64,000 nucleotides of DNA from Actinomadura madurae (GCF_900115095.1 NZ_FOVH01000001.1:124001-188000), one strand, 5' to 3'. Positions 7,696 through 16,914 are shown, numbered from the stretch's first letter. The notes: generated by a model from the letters alone, not told the origin. A program made the numbers and translations.

Positions 7696-9885
7696 GTGGC
7701 GAATCTCGACGAGCCGCTGGGCAAGGTCCTCGGCGACAAGACGGCCAAGGCGCTGGAGAAGGGCCTCGACCTGCGCACGGTCGGCGACCTGCTGCACCAC
7801 TACCCGCGCCGCTACGCCCACCGCGGCGAGCTGACGCAGCTCAGCGGCCTGCAGGACGGCGAGCACGTTACCGTCATGGCCGAGGTCGTCAAGGTGCAGG
7901 GCCGCACCCTCACCCGCAACCCCGGCTACGTCCTGGAGATCACCGTCACGGACGGGACGGGCGAGCTCAAGCTGAGCTTCTTCGGCCGCAAGGGCTCCTA
8001 CCGGCCGGAGAAGGACCTGTCGCCCGGCACGCGCGGCCTGTTCGCCGGGAAGATCAGCACCTACGCGCCGCGCAGCGGCCGGCCCGTGCGGCAGCTCGCG
8101 CACCCGCAGTACAAGGTCGTCCCCGAGAAGGGCGCCGCGGAGGCCGCGCAGGAGTGGGCCGACGAGATCATCCCGATCTACCCGTCCACCAAGTCGCTGC
8201 CCATCGAGGCGATCAGCACGTCGGTGGAGACCGTCCTGTCCCAGCTGGACCTGCCCGCCGACCCGATGCCCGCGGCCCTGCTCCGGCGCCGCGACCTGAT
8301 CGGCCTGCGCGAGGCCTACGAGGGCATCCACCGGCCGCGCACCTGGGACGAGCTGGGCCGCGCCAGGGCGCGCCTGAAGTGGGACGAGGCGTTCGTCGTC
8401 CAGATCGCGCTGGCGCAGCGCCGCGTCGCCGCCGCGGCGCTCCCGGCCAGGCCGCGGCCCCCGTCCTTCGGCGGCATCCAGGCGGAGTTCGACGCGCGCC
8501 TCCCCTTCGAGCTCACCAAGGGCCAGCGCGAGGTCGGCGACGAGATAGCCGCCGACCTGGCCCGCGAGCACCCCATGCACCGCCTGCTCCAGGGCGACGT
8601 CGGCGCGGGCAAGACCGTGGTCGCGCTGCGGGCGATGCTGCAGGTCGTGGACGGGGGAGGGCAGGCCGCGCTGCTCGCGCCCACCGAGGTGCTGGCGCAG
8701 CAGCACCACCGCTCGATCACCGGGATGCTCGGCGACCTGGCGCAGGCGGGGCAGATCGGCGGGGCGGAGCACGCCACCCGGGTCGCGCTGCTGACCGGGT
8801 CGCAGGGCGCGAAGGCGCGCAAGGAGGCGCTGCTGGACGTGGCGTCCGGAGCCGCCGGCATCGTGGTCGGCACCCACGCGCTGCTGCAGGAGACCGTCCA
8901 GTTCGCCGACCTCGGGCTCGTCGTCGTGGACGAGCAGCACCGCTTCGGCGTCGAGCAGCGCGACGCCCTGCGGGAGAAGGCCGGCGGCGGCCGCCCGCAC
9001 GTCCTGGTCATGACGGCGACGCCGATCCCGCGGACCGTGGCGATGACCGTCTTCGGCGACCTGGAGACGTCGGTGCTCGGCCAGCTCCCGGCCGGGCGGT
9101 CGGAGATCCGCACCCATGTCGTCCCGCCCGAGAAGCCCGCCTTCCTCGCCCGCACCTGGGAGCGGATCAAGGAGGAGGCGGCGAACGGGCGGCAGGTCTA
9201 CATCGTGTGCCCGCGCATCGGCGAGCAGGAGGGCGACGAGGGCGACGCCGTCGTGGCGGAGGAGGGCGAGCGCCGCTCCCCGCTCGGGATCATGGAGGTG
9301 CTGCCGAAGCTGGAGGAGCTCCTCGCCGGGCTGCGCATCGGCGTCCTGCACGGCAAGCTGCACCCGGAGGAGAAGGACGCGGTGATGCGCCGCTTCACCG
9401 CCGGGGACGTCGACGTCCTGCTCGCCACCACGGTCATCGAGGTGGGCGTGGACGTGCCGAACGCCACCGTCATGGTGATCATGGACGCGGACCGGTTCGG
9501 CGTCTCCCAGCTCCACCAGCTCCGCGGCCGCGTCGGGCGGGGATCGCTGCACGGCCTGTGCCTGCTGGTCACCGACGCCGCGCCGGGCGGCAAGGCGCGC
9601 GAACGGCTCGACGCGGTCGCCTCGACCACCGACGGCTTCCGGCTGTCCCGCCTCGACCTGGAGCAGCGCCGCGAGGGCGACGTCCTCGGCGCCGCGCAGG
9701 CGGGCCGCGCGTCCAGCCTGCGCCTCCTCACCCTCCAGCGGGACGAGGAGGTCATCCGCGACGCACGCGAGGAGGCGACCGCCCTCGTCGACGCGGATCC
9801 GGACCTCTCCGGCCACCCCGGCCTCGCCACCGTGCTGGCCTCTCTCCTGGACGACGAGCGCGCCGACTTCCTGGAGAAGGCCTAG
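7696..9885 (+). CDS. recG: ATP-dependent DNA helicase RecG
   Basis: Superfamily 2 helicase that remodels stalled replication forks and Holliday junctions. 729 residues, normal length. The N-terminal wedge/OB part (VTVMAEVVKVQGRTLTRNPG) is followed by Walker A GDVGAGKTVVA (about residue 300), the DEQH box in VVVDEQHRFG (about 410), the TATPIPRT motif, and the C-terminal QLRGRVGRG motif (about 610). GTG 7696 starts MANLDEPLGKVLGDKTAKAL, as in relatives. It follows the fakA-like gene closely and is probably co-transcribed with it. Confidence 0.97.
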   Translation: MANLDEPLGKVLGDKTAKALEKGLDLRTVGDLLHHYPRRYAHRGELTQLSGLQDGEHVTVMAEVVKVQGRTLTRNPGYVLEITVTDGTGELKLSFFGRKGSYRPEKDLSPGTRGLFAGKISTYAPRSGRPVRQLAHPQYKVVPEKGAAEAAQEWADEIIPIYPSTKSLPIEAISTSVETVLSQLDLPADPMPAALLRRRDLIGLREAYEGIHRPRTWDELGRARARLKWDEAFVVQIALAQRRVAAAALPARPRPPSFGGIQAEFDARLPFELTKGQREVGDEIAADLAREHPMHRLLQGDVGAGKTVVALRAMLQVVDGGGQAALLAPTEVLAQQHHRSITGMLGDLAQAGQIGGAEHATRVALLTGSQGAKARKEALLDVASGAAGIVVGTHALLQETVQFADLGLVVVDEQHRFGVEQRDALREKAGGGRPHVLVMTATPIPRTVAMTVFGDLETSVLGQLPAGRSEIRTHVVPPEKPAFLARTWERIKEEAANGRQVYIVCPRIGEQEGDEGDAVVAEEGERRSPLGIMEVLPKLEELLAGLRIGVLHGKLHPEEKDAVMRRFTAGDVDVLLATTVIEVGVDVPNATVMVIMDADRFGVSQLHQLRGRVGRGSLHGLCLLVTDAAPGGKARERLDAVASTTDGFRLSRLDLEQRREGDVLGAAQAGRASSLRLLTLQRDEEVIRDAREEATALVDADPDLSGHPGLATVLASLLDDERADFLEKA

Positions 9886-9912
9886 GGCTCCCGATATTCT
9901 CTACCTATTAAG

Positions 9913-9942
9913 TTGACATCTCTGTCCGGGACGGGTCACGAT
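9913..9942 (+). promoter_or_regulatory. Putative sigma-70-type promoter (TTGACA-N18-CACGAT)
   Basis: A perfect -35 TTGACA (9913-9918) lies in an AT-rich patch 28 nt after recG. CACGAT at 9937-9942 is a weak -10 at 18-bp spacing. Transcription would begin at about 9949, exactly at a GTG codon, suggesting a leaderless mRNA. Confidence 0.45.
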
Positions 9943-9948
9943 GAACGC

Positions 9949-10119
9949 GTGAACCCGACTGAGGCCCCGAGCGCCCGGCCGCGCGCCGCCGCGCTCACGG
10001 TGCTCACGCGGGCCGCCCGGGCGGGGGAGGCGCCGCGTGGCACCGGCGACGCCCTCGCCCGGGCACTCGCCGACCCCGACCCCGGGGTCCGGACCCGGGC
10101 CCGCTGGTCCCCGGCCTGA
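9949..10119 (+). CDS. Small hypothetical protein, possibly leaderless
   Basis: A 56-codon frame from GTG 9949: VNPTEAPSARPRAAALTVLT, then DALARALADPDPGVRTRAR and a short tail. The second segment resembles one HEAT repeat, so it may be a fragment of a HEAT-repeat protein or a chance similarity. Support comes mainly from the consensus -35 box ending in register with the start codon. There is no ribosome-binding site. It lies in the 452-bp gap between recG and the kinase gene; the rest of that gap shows no other gene. Confidence 0.3.
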   Translation: MNPTEAPSARPRAAALTVLTRAARAGEAPRGTGDALARALADPDPGVRTRARWSPA

Positions 10120-10337
10120 CCGGCGAACAGACGGACGGGCCGCCGCGTGGCACGGCGCGGCGAGAACCACCCCGGCCACCGTGACCCGGGGGTTCCAGGG
10201 GTGTCGCCTCCCTGGGCTAACTCAGAACACATGGTTGATCACGGACGTCTAACGTGTACAGGATGGTAGGTGGCCATCGGGGGCTTGTGCGGGTACAGGT
10301 CCCCGTGGCGGGTCGGTACGCGATTGAGGAGCTCCCC

Positions 10338-12092
10338 ATGACGTCCCCCGGTCCCCTGGTGCCCGGAGACCCGGCGCGGCTCGGGCGGTACGAACTGGTC
10401 GGGAGGCTCGGGGAGGGCGGGCAGAGCGTCGTCTACCTGGGGCGCCGGGAGGACGGCGTGCGGGCGGCGGTGAAGCTGCTGCGCGACCAGCTCAGCCGCA
10501 GCCCGGAGTGGCGGGCGCGGTTCGAGCGCGAGATGCGGATGATCGGGCGGGTGGCCGGGTTCTGCACGGCGCAGGTCGTGGACGCCGACATCTCCGGCGA
10601 CCTCCCGTACGTCGTGAGCGAGTACGTGCCGGGGCCGTCGCTCAGCGGGCTGGTGAACGAGCAGGGCCCGCGGATCGGGACCGACCTGGACCGGCTGGCG
10701 ATCGGGACGGTCACGGCGCTCGCGGCGATCCACCGGGCGGGGATCCTGCACCGCGACTTCAAGCCGTCCAACGTGCTGATGGGGCCGGACGGCCCGCGCG
10801 TCATCGACTTCGGCATCGCGCGGGTCATCGGCGCGGCGTCGGCGCGGGGCAGCGGCGTGGTCGGCACGCCGTCCTACATGGCGCCCGAGCAGGTCACCGA
10901 CGCCGAGCTCGGCAGCGGCGTGGACATGTTCACGTGGGCGGCGACGATGCTGTTCGCGGCGACGGGGCGGCACCCCTTCGGCAACGACACGATCTCCGCG
11001 GTGTTCCACCGGATCCTGAACTACGAGCCGGACCTGTCGCCGCTGCCGGAGTCGCTGCGCGGCGTCGTCGCGTCCTGCCTCGCGAAGGACCCGGCGATGC
11101 GGCCGGCGGCGCAGGAGGTGCTGCTCACCCTGCTCGGCGGGCACGACGTCCCCGAGGACGAGGGGGCGCTCAGCACCGGCGCGCACTTCGCCGGGGACGC
11201 GCGGGTGCCGCCGACCGTGGGGCGCCCGGCGCAGCCGGCCGGGACCGACTCGGGCGGGACGTACCAGGCCCCGCAGCCGCACACCGTCCCGCCGCGGCGG
11301 CGGCGCCGGGGGCTCGGGATCGCCGCGGCGGTGGTGGCGCCGCTCGTCGCGCTCGCCGCGGGCGGGACGGCGTGGCTGCTGATGTCGGACGGTTCGGGGG
11401 AGAATCCCGCGAAGGCCGACACCGGGTCGGTCGCCCCGCCCGCCGCGGCGGCGGAGGCGGTCGCGCCGGCCGCGCAGGCGATCACGTCGGTGCTCAGCTT
11501 CGACCACGCCGAGTTCGAGGAGAACGTGGCGGCGGCGCACCGGGTGTCGACGCCCCGCTACGGCGCGGACTACGACCGGCAGCTCGGGACGCGGGACTAC
11601 AAGGAGGAGCTGGCGTCCAAGAAGGGCTCGGTCAGCACGGAGGTCGTCGACTCGGCCGTCGTGTCCGCCAGGTCCGGCCAGGTGACCGTGCTGTCGTACG
11701 TCAAGCGGACGGTGCGCGCCGAGAACGCCGACCCGACCCGGCTCCAGGACCCGATGCGCGCGACCATGGTCAAGCAGGGGGGCGGGTGGCTGCTCGACAG
11801 CCTGTACTCGCTGAAGGCCGGGTCGCCGAAGGCCGACGTGTCGGGGGCGACGTGGCCGGGGACGGACGCGCGCGGGGTGATCGACACGGTGTCGCGGGAA
11901 CCGTCCGTCGCGCGGGGGACGGCACTGGAGGTCGGCCTGCGCTCCGGCGAGGCGGGGACCGGGCTCACGGCGCTGGTCCTGGTCGGTGACTGCGAGAGCA
12001 CCTGCACCGACAACGACAAGATCGAGATGCGCCGGCTGCTGCTCCAGCCGGCGGGCGGCGGGTGGAAGGTCGCGAAGTCCGAGGCGCTCTGA
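10338..12092 (+). CDS. Receptor-type Ser/Thr protein kinase (PknB family)
   Basis: 584-residue Hanks-type kinase. The cytoplasmic kinase domain (about 14-270) shows the glycine loop GRLGEGGQSVVYLG, the ATP lysine in AAVKLL, the catalytic loop HRDFKPSN (about 137; Phe where Leu is usual), DFGIA (about 156) and the activation-loop end GTPSYMAPEQ. A Pro-rich juxtamembrane stretch leads to one transmembrane helix (core GLGIAAAVVAPLVALAAGG, about 323-345). An extracellular domain of about 240 residues follows; it has no PASTA repeats and I do not recognise its fold. ATG 10338 has GAGGAG 6 nt upstream. An in-frame GTG at 10254 lacks a ribosome site. The ligand sensed outside the cell is unknown. 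Confidence 0.94.
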   Translation: MTSPGPLVPGDPARLGRYELVGRLGEGGQSVVYLGRREDGVRAAVKLLRDQLSRSPEWRARFEREMRMIGRVAGFCTAQVVDADISGDLPYVVSEYVPGPSLSGLVNEQGPRIGTDLDRLAIGTVTALAAIHRAGILHRDFKPSNVLMGPDGPRVIDFGIARVIGAASARGSGVVGTPSYMAPEQVTDAELGSGVDMFTWAATMLFAATGRHPFGNDTISAVFHRILNYEPDLSPLPESLRGVVASCLAKDPAMRPAAQEVLLTLLGGHDVPEDEGALSTGAHFAGDARVPPTVGRPAQPAGTDSGGTYQAPQPHTVPPRRRRRGLGIAAAVVAPLVALAAGGTAWLLMSDGSGENPAKADTGSVAPPAAAAEAVAPAAQAITSVLSFDHAEFEENVAAAHRVSTPRYGADYDRQLGTRDYKEELASKKGSVSTEVVDSAVVSARSGQVTVLSYVKRTVRAENADPTRLQDPMRATMVKQGGGWLLDSLYSLKAGSPKADVSGATWPGTDARGVIDTVSREPSVARGTALEVGLRSGEAGTGLTALVLVGDCESTCTDNDKIEMRRLLLQPAGGGWKVAKSEAL

Positions 12093-12099
12093 ACACCCG

Positions 12100-12131
12100 A
12101 AGGGGCGCCCCCCGGGTGGGAGACGCCCCTT
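12100..12131. terminator. Hairpin terminator between kinase and LPFTG genes
   Basis: AAGGGGCG (12100-12107) pairs with CGCCCCTT (12124-12131), an 8-bp stem over a 16-nt loop. It lies between two convergent genes, 8 nt after the kinase stop. T-runs are short, so it may work in both directions with modest strength. Confidence 0.6.
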
Positions 12132-12143
12132 TCAAGGTGGTGC

Positions 12144-13127
12144 TCAGGACTCGCGGACGTGCCGCCTGCGGGTCGCGGCCACCGCGGCGCTGCCCGCGGC
12201 GATGGCGGTGATGCCGAGCGCCACCAGCGGCAGCGCGCCGGCGCCGGTGAAGGGCAGCTCCTTCGGCGGCGTGATCTCGCCGGCCGCGGTCGCGCCGGGG
12301 CCCATGCCGCCGCCGGACGGGAGCTCCGGCAGCAGCGGCGACGACGGGAGCGACGGCGGCGCCGGCGACGGACCGGGCGGCGTCGGCCCGCCGGGCGGCA
12401 CCGGGGGAGTCGGCGGCGTGGGCGGGGTCGGCGGCGTCGGCGGAGTCGGCGGGGTCGGGGCCTCGCATCCGCCGCCGACGCAGGCGCCGACGGACAGCTG
12501 GGCCGACAGCGGCGTGCCGCCGGCCGGCGTGACGGACGCGCCGAGCCGGGTCTGCGCGCTGAGGAGCTGCCGGCCCGCCGACACCGTGGCGCCGGTGTCG
12601 AGCGTCAGCCCCGCCGTTCCGGCGGGCGAGGCGGCGCGTGCGCCGAGCCGCGTGCCCGCCTGCACCGTGGCGTCGTTCAGCGAGACGCTCGCGCCGGTCT
12701 GGAGCCGGACGCCCGCGCCGCCCTCCGGTGTCCGGAGGCCCGCGCCGAGGTCGACGCCGGCGCTCGCGGTCCTGGTGCGCTCGTCGTACTTCAGCGTGGC
12801 GCCGAGGTGAAGGCCGACCCCCGGCTGTGCCTTCTTTGTTGCCGCTTTTCGGGTTTTCGCCTTAATGGGAGTCTTCGTCGTTTTTGTGGTTTTCGGTGCG
12901 GCCGTTTTCTTCAGGCCGATCTTCTTCGGCGTCGCCTTCTTCTGGGCGGCCTTCTTGGGCGTCGCCTTCTTCAGTTGGGGGGCCTTCTTCAGTGCCAGGT
13001 CCCCGAGCGGATGCGCCGCGTGCCTGGCGGGGGGCTGCGAGGTCTCAGCATGTGAGACGCCGCTCATGGCGGCGATGCCGAGAACCGTCGCTCCGGCAGT
13101 CACCGCCAGTCTCTTTCCGTGATGCAC
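12144..13127 (-). CDS. LPFTG-anchored surface protein with Lys-rich and tandem repeat regions
   Basis: 327-residue secreted wall protein. A signal peptide (HHGKRLAVTAGATVLGIAA..., cleaved near SHA) precedes a Lys/Ala/Pro/Thr-rich tract (about 45-100) with KKATPKK-type repeats like histone H1 tails. Three tandem repeats of about 34 residues follow (about 105-230), each with an LGA or TGA turn. A PTPPTPP run comes next. The sorting signal is LPFTG at 291-295, a hydrophobic helix and RRRHVRES. Sortase would link it to peptidoglycan. GTG 13127 is chosen for AGGAG 7 nt upstream. It resembles no family I can name. The Lys tract could bind teichoic acid, DNA or other polyanions; that is inference. 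Confidence 0.85.
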   Translation of the reverse strand: MHHGKRLAVTAGATVLGIAAMSGVSHAETSQPPARHAAHPLGDLALKKAPQLKKATPKKAAQKKATPKKIGLKKTAAPKTTKTTKTPIKAKTRKAATKKAQPGVGLHLGATLKYDERTRTASAGVDLGAGLRTPEGGAGVRLQTGASVSLNDATVQAGTRLGARAASPAGTAGLTLDTGATVSAGRQLLSAQTRLGASVTPAGGTPLSAQLSVGACVGGGCEAPTPPTPPTPPTPPTPPTPPVPPGGPTPPGPSPAPPSLPSSPLLPELPSGGGMGPGATAAGEITPPKELPFTGAGALPLVALGITAIAAGSAAVAATRRRHVRES

Positions 13128-13315
13128 TGCTGCTCCTGATGGCTGGGTTGCACAACCTGCGAGCACGTTTACACGTCAAGTAGTCGTTGTGAACAGGGTC
13201 CCGACCATTTGGGTAGAGGTTCACAACGGAAGGGCGTGGCGGTTGTGCATGATTCCGCGCGTTCCCCGGCCGGGGGATTGCGCGACCATCGCGGGACGCC
13301 CCCGATACTGGACGG

Positions 13316-13882
13316 GTGAGCAGGGTCATCGCGGGCAGTGCGGGCGGACGGCGGCTGGCGGTCCCGGCGGGGAAGGACACCAGGCCGACCAGCGACCGTG
13401 CCCGGGAGGGCCTGTTCTCCACGGTGCTGGCCCTGCTCGGCCCGCTGGACGGGCTCCGCGTCGCCGACCTGTACGCCGGTTCGGGCGCGGTCGGCCTCGA
13501 AGCGCTCTCCCGGGGCGCCGCCCACGCGCTGCTGGTCGAGTCGCACCCGCGCGCCATGAAGGTGATCCGCCGGAACGCCGCGTCGCTCGGGCTGCCGGGC
13601 GCCGTCCCGTGCGCGGACAGGGTGGAGCGCCTCGTCCGCAGGCCGCCGGACGAGCCCTACGACCTGATCTTCGCCGACCCGCCGTACGCGCTGGCGGACG
13701 CGTCCGTCACCGCGCTGCTGGAGGACCTGCGCGACAACGGGTGGGCCGCCCCGGACGCGCTCGTCGTCGTGGAACGCGCCGCGCGCGGCCCGGCCCTGGC
13801 GTGGCCGGACGGCTACGCCCCCGAGCGCGACCGCCGCTACGGCGAGGCGATCTTCTGGTACGGCCGAGCCGAAGGACGCTGA
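13316..13882 (+). CDS. rsmD: 16S rRNA (guanine966-N2)-methyltransferase RsmD
   Basis: Methylates G966 of 16S rRNA using S-adenosylmethionine. 188 residues. SRVIAGSAGGRRLAVPAGKD opens the protein, then TSDRAREGLFSTV, the SAM site VADLYAGSGAVGLEALSRGA (about 48-67) and the catalytic FADPPYAL (about 118-125). GTG 13316 gives the family's usual N-terminus. It lies 24 bp upstream of the PBP gene. In most actinobacteria rsmD directly precedes coaD; here the PBP gene is inserted between them. Confidence 0.95.
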   Translation: MSRVIAGSAGGRRLAVPAGKDTRPTSDRAREGLFSTVLALLGPLDGLRVADLYAGSGAVGLEALSRGAAHALLVESHPRAMKVIRRNAASLGLPGAVPCADRVERLVRRPPDEPYDLIFADPPYALADASVTALLEDLRDNGWAAPDALVVVERAARGPALAWPDGYAPERDRRYGEAIFWYGRAEGR

Positions 13883-13906
13883 TACGGGGGGAGTTCGGGT
13901 AGAGCC

Positions 13907-15364
13907 ATGCGCATGAAGCCCGGCATGGACCGAGCGCTGGGACGTACGTGGATCATCACGCTGGTGATGGCGATCGCGCTCCTGGTGAACATCACCTACG
14001 TGCAGGGGTTCGAGGCGCAGGAGCTCCGGGACGACTCCCGCAACGCCCGCCAGTTCGAGGACCGGTTCAAGATCGACCGCGGGCCCATCGTCGCGGACGG
14101 CGAACGGCTCGCCTGGTCGGAGAAGACCGGCCGCGACCGGTACCAGCGGCGTTACAAGGACGGCGCCGTCTTCGCTCCCATCACCGGCTACTTCTCGGTC
14201 TTCTCCCAGACGGGGCTGGAGGACGCCGAGAACCACTTCCTGGACGGCTCGGACGACCGGCTCGCCACGTCCAACTTCATCGACAAGCTGATCGGCAGGC
14301 CCGTCCCGGGCGGGACGGTCGAGGCCACCGTCGACCCCGACGCGCAGCGCGTCGCCTACCAGGCGCTGCGGGCGAGCGGCGCCCGCCGCGCGGCGGCGGT
14401 GGTCCTCGACGCCTCCAACGGCGCGATCCTCGTGATGGCGTCCACGCCCTCCTACGACCCGAACGAGGTGTCGACGCTCGACCGGGAGCAGGCCGTGCGG
14501 GCGTTCGACCGGCTCGGTGACCAGCCGCTCAAGCCGCTGCTCAACAAGGCCGCCTACGAGCTGTTCCCGCCGGGTTCCACGTTCAAGACCGTGGTCGCCG
14601 CGGCGGCGCTCCAGGCCGGCGGGAACGAGGACACCGATGTCCGGGCCGGACGCAGCTACCGGCCGCCGGGCGCGGGGCAGGCCATCAACAACGACGCGGG
14701 CGACATCGGCGGCTCCTGCGACCTCCGCCGCATCCCGCTCATCGAGGCCTACGCCCAGTCCTGCAACACCACGTTCGCCTACATGGGCGCCGAGGAGCCC
14801 GGCAACGGCGCCGTCCGCACGCAGGCGGGCAAGTTCGGGTTCGGCGACCGCGTCGAGTTCGCGGACGGCCTGACGACCGCCCCGAGCGCCTTCCCGGAGA
14901 CCGACCAGCCCTCCCTCAGCGCGCTCGGCTCGATCGGGCAGGGCAGCACGGTCGCCACGCCGCTTCAGATGGCCATGGTCGCCGCCGGGGTCCTCAACGA
15001 CGGGGAGGTCATGAGGCCCCGTCTCGTGGACAGGCTGCGCGCCCCGGACGGCTCCACGGTCGACGAGATCTCCCCGCGGCGCCTGTCGCGCGCGCTCACC
15101 TCCGAGCAGGCCGAGCAGCTGCGGGACATGATGAAGGCGGTCGTCGAGCGGGGCACCGGCAAGTCCCTGCGCGGGACGTCCGTCCTCGGAGGCAAGACCG
15201 GGACCGCCGACGTCGAGGGCGCCGCCTACAACGACCGCTGGTTCATCGGGTTCGGCCCGCGCAGCGACCCCAGGTACGCGGTGGCGGTGATGACCGAGGC
15301 GTCCGGCTACGGCATCGAGTCCGGCCCGATCGCGGCCCGGATCGTGGACGCGCTCGACCGCTGA
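13907..15364 (+). CDS. Class B penicillin-binding protein (PbpA-like transpeptidase)
   Basis: 485-residue peptidoglycan D,D-transpeptidase. A short cytoplasmic N-terminus and one transmembrane helix (core TWIITLVMAIALLVNITYVQG, about 14-34) precede a small dimerisation region. The transpeptidase domain has the active-site SxxK as PPGSTFK (Ser about 223), SxN as SCN (about 284) and KTG as GGKTGTAD (about 429), so it should be active and bind beta-lactams. Length matches mycobacterial PbpA, but that gene normally pairs with rodA near oriC; no rodA is here. It sits between rsmD and coaD and is probably a paralogue. The start is ATG 13907 or 13913. Confidence 0.94.
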   Translation: MRMKPGMDRALGRTWIITLVMAIALLVNITYVQGFEAQELRDDSRNARQFEDRFKIDRGPIVADGERLAWSEKTGRDRYQRRYKDGAVFAPITGYFSVFSQTGLEDAENHFLDGSDDRLATSNFIDKLIGRPVPGGTVEATVDPDAQRVAYQALRASGARRAAAVVLDASNGAILVMASTPSYDPNEVSTLDREQAVRAFDRLGDQPLKPLLNKAAYELFPPGSTFKTVVAAAALQAGGNEDTDVRAGRSYRPPGAGQAINNDAGDIGGSCDLRRIPLIEAYAQSCNTTFAYMGAEEPGNGAVRTQAGKFGFGDRVEFADGLTTAPSAFPETDQPSLSALGSIGQGSTVATPLQMAMVAAGVLNDGEVMRPRLVDRLRAPDGSTVDEISPRRLSRALTSEQAEQLRDMMKAVVERGTGKSLRGTSVLGGKTGTADVEGAAYNDRWFIGFGPRSDPRYAVAVMTEASGYGIESGPIAARIVDALDR

Positions 15365-15480
15365 ACGGGGCCGGCGAGACCGCGCCGAGGCCCTCCGGCG
15401 AGCCCGGCCGTCAGTGACCCGAACGGCATTTGGTACGTTCACGCCGCAGGTCAGAAACCGGGACCGAAGGGGTTCGCGCC

Positions 15481-15963
15481 GTGCGCCGTGTCGTCTGTCC
15501 GGGATCGTTCGACCCCGTCACCAACGGGCATCTCGACATCATCAGCCGCGCCTCCCGTCTGTACGACGAGGTGGTCGTCGCCGTGCTGATCAACAAGAAC
15601 AAGAAGAGCCTGTTCACCGTCGACGAGCGCGCCGACATGATCGCCGAGGTCACCCGCGAGTACGGCAACATCCGGGTGGACACCTTCTACGGGCTGACCG
15701 TCGACTACTGCAGGGAGCAGGACATCCCGGTGATCGTCCGGGGCCTGCGGGCCGTCAGCGACTACGAGTACGAGCTGCAGATGGCGCAGATGAACCACCG
15801 GATCGCCGGCGTCGAGACGCTGTTCATGGCGACGAACCCCGAGTACGCGTTCCTGTCGTCCAGCCTCATGAAGGAGGTCGTGAAGTTCGGCGGGGACATC
15901 TCCGGGCTCGTCCCCGACAGCGTCCACGACCGGCTGGTCGAGCGGCTCCAGCAGTCGGGGTGA
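15481..15963 (+). CDS. coaD: Phosphopantetheine adenylyltransferase
   Basis: Transfers AMP from ATP to 4'-phosphopantetheine, the penultimate step of coenzyme A synthesis. 160 residues, the normal size. VCPGSFDPVTNGHLDII carries the (T/H)xGH nucleotidyltransferase motif (TNGH). RGLRAVSDYEYELQMAQMN and the C-terminal FLSSSLMKEV are also conserved. GTG 15481 is chosen over an upstream frame because it begins MRRVVCPGSFDP and follows GAAGGGG. Confidence 0.97.
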   Translation: MRRVVCPGSFDPVTNGHLDIISRASRLYDEVVVAVLINKNKKSLFTVDERADMIAEVTREYGNIRVDTFYGLTVDYCREQDIPVIVRGLRAVSDYEYELQMAQMNHRIAGVETLFMATNPEYAFLSSSLMKEVVKFGGDISGLVPDSVHDRLVERLQQSG

Positions 15964-16069
15964 CGGCCCGCTCCGGCGCGCGGCCCTGGTGAGCGGCCCG
16001 CGAGTTGGGTCGGCGCGCCGGTGTTCGGTACCCTGGGACATCGGCCATCGCAGGCGGCCGCCGTTCACC

Positions 16070-16717
16070 ATGCCACACGAAAGCAGGAATCCGCTGACAC
16101 GCCACGAACCCAGCGCACCTCTCAAGCTCGACACCCGAGCTCTGGGCAGGCAACCCGGGTCGTCGCGGGAGGAGCACCTGTCCGTGCCGGCACCGGAGAA
16201 TTTCGGCGTCGAGATGGTGGGCGTCCCCGAGGGCGCCGCGGTCGAGCTGGACCTCCGGCTCGAAGCGGTCCTGGAGGGGGTGCTCGTCACCGGCACGGCG
16301 ACGGTCCCCCTCAAGGGGGAGTGCTCCCGCTGCCTCGACCCGATCGCCTCGACCTTCGAGGCGGACTTCCAGGAGCTCTTCGTCTACGACGACACCCGCT
16401 CGGGCGGGAACGCCGGCGACGACGAGCTCCGCCTCGAGGGCGACCTCATCGACCTCGAACCGGTCCTGCGGGACGCGGTGGTGCTCGCGCTGCCGCTGTC
16501 CCCGCTGTGCCGGGACGACTGCCCGGGCCTGTGCCCGGACTGCGGTGCACGGCTGGCGGACGCCGAGCCGGGGCACCACCACGACGTCGCCGACCCCCGG
16601 TGGGCGGCGCTGGCGGACCTCGCCGGCGACATGGCGCCGGCCGCCCCCGACCGGGGGAACGGAAGCCTCGGCTCCCGTGGTTCATCCGACCGACGAGAAG
16701 GAAAGCAGGAGGGCTGA
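16070..16717 (+). CDS. DUF177 / YceD-family protein
   Basis: Conserved partner of rpmF. E. coli YceD of this family is linked to 23S rRNA accumulation. About 215 residues from ATG 16070. The core has CSRCLDPI then [16 protein letters not shown], giving five to six cysteines for a zinc site. It ends with a variable Gly/Ser-rich tail. The start is uncertain: [16 protein letters not shown] begins the conserved part, and in-frame codons upstream (15989) are possible. It ends 1 nt before rpmF, so the two are translationally linked. Confidence 0.92.
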   Translation: MPHESRNPLTRHEPSAPLKLDTRALGRQPGSSREEHLSVPAPENFGVEMVGVPEGAAVELDLRLEAVLEGVLVTGTATVPLKGECSRCLDPIASTFEADFQELFVYDDTRSGGNAGDDELRLEGDLIDLEPVLRDAVVLALPLSPLCRDDCPGLCPDCGARLADAEPGHHHDVADPRWAALADLAGDMAPAAPDRGNGSLGSRGSSDRREGKQEG

Positions 16718-16718
16718 C

Positions 16719-16898
16719 GTGGCCGTCCCGAAGCGGAAGAAGTCGCGCAGCAACACGCGGCACCGGCGTGCGCAGTGGAAGGCCACCGCGCCGAACCTGG
16801 TCGAGTGCCCGACGTGTCGCGACCACAAGCTGCCGCACACCGCGTGCGCGACGTGCGGCACCTACGACCGGCGGCAGGTCATCGCCCCGTCGGCCTGA
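16719..16898 (+). CDS. rpmF: 50S ribosomal protein bL32
   Basis: 59-residue large-subunit protein, too short to stand out by length but unmistakable: (M)[19 protein letters not shown], then a zinc ribbon with C30/C33 (ECPTC) and C43/C46 (ACATC). GTG 16719 is preceded by AGGAGG at 6-nt spacing. Together with DUF177 it forms the classic yceD-rpmF pair; the rnc gene follows after 284 bp. Confidence 0.97.
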   Translation: MAVPKRKKSRSNTRHRRAQWKATAPNLVECPTCRDHKLPHTACATCGTYDRRQVIAPSA

Positions 16899-16914
16899 GT
16901 CTTCTCGCATCCTG

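Noticed and set aside
5998..9816. Very long open frame on the minus strand opposite the fakA-like and recG genes
   Set aside because: It is an antisense shadow caused by high GC at codon position 3; composition is Arg/Gly/Ala/Val-rich, there is no homology, and two well-defined genes occupy the plus strand.
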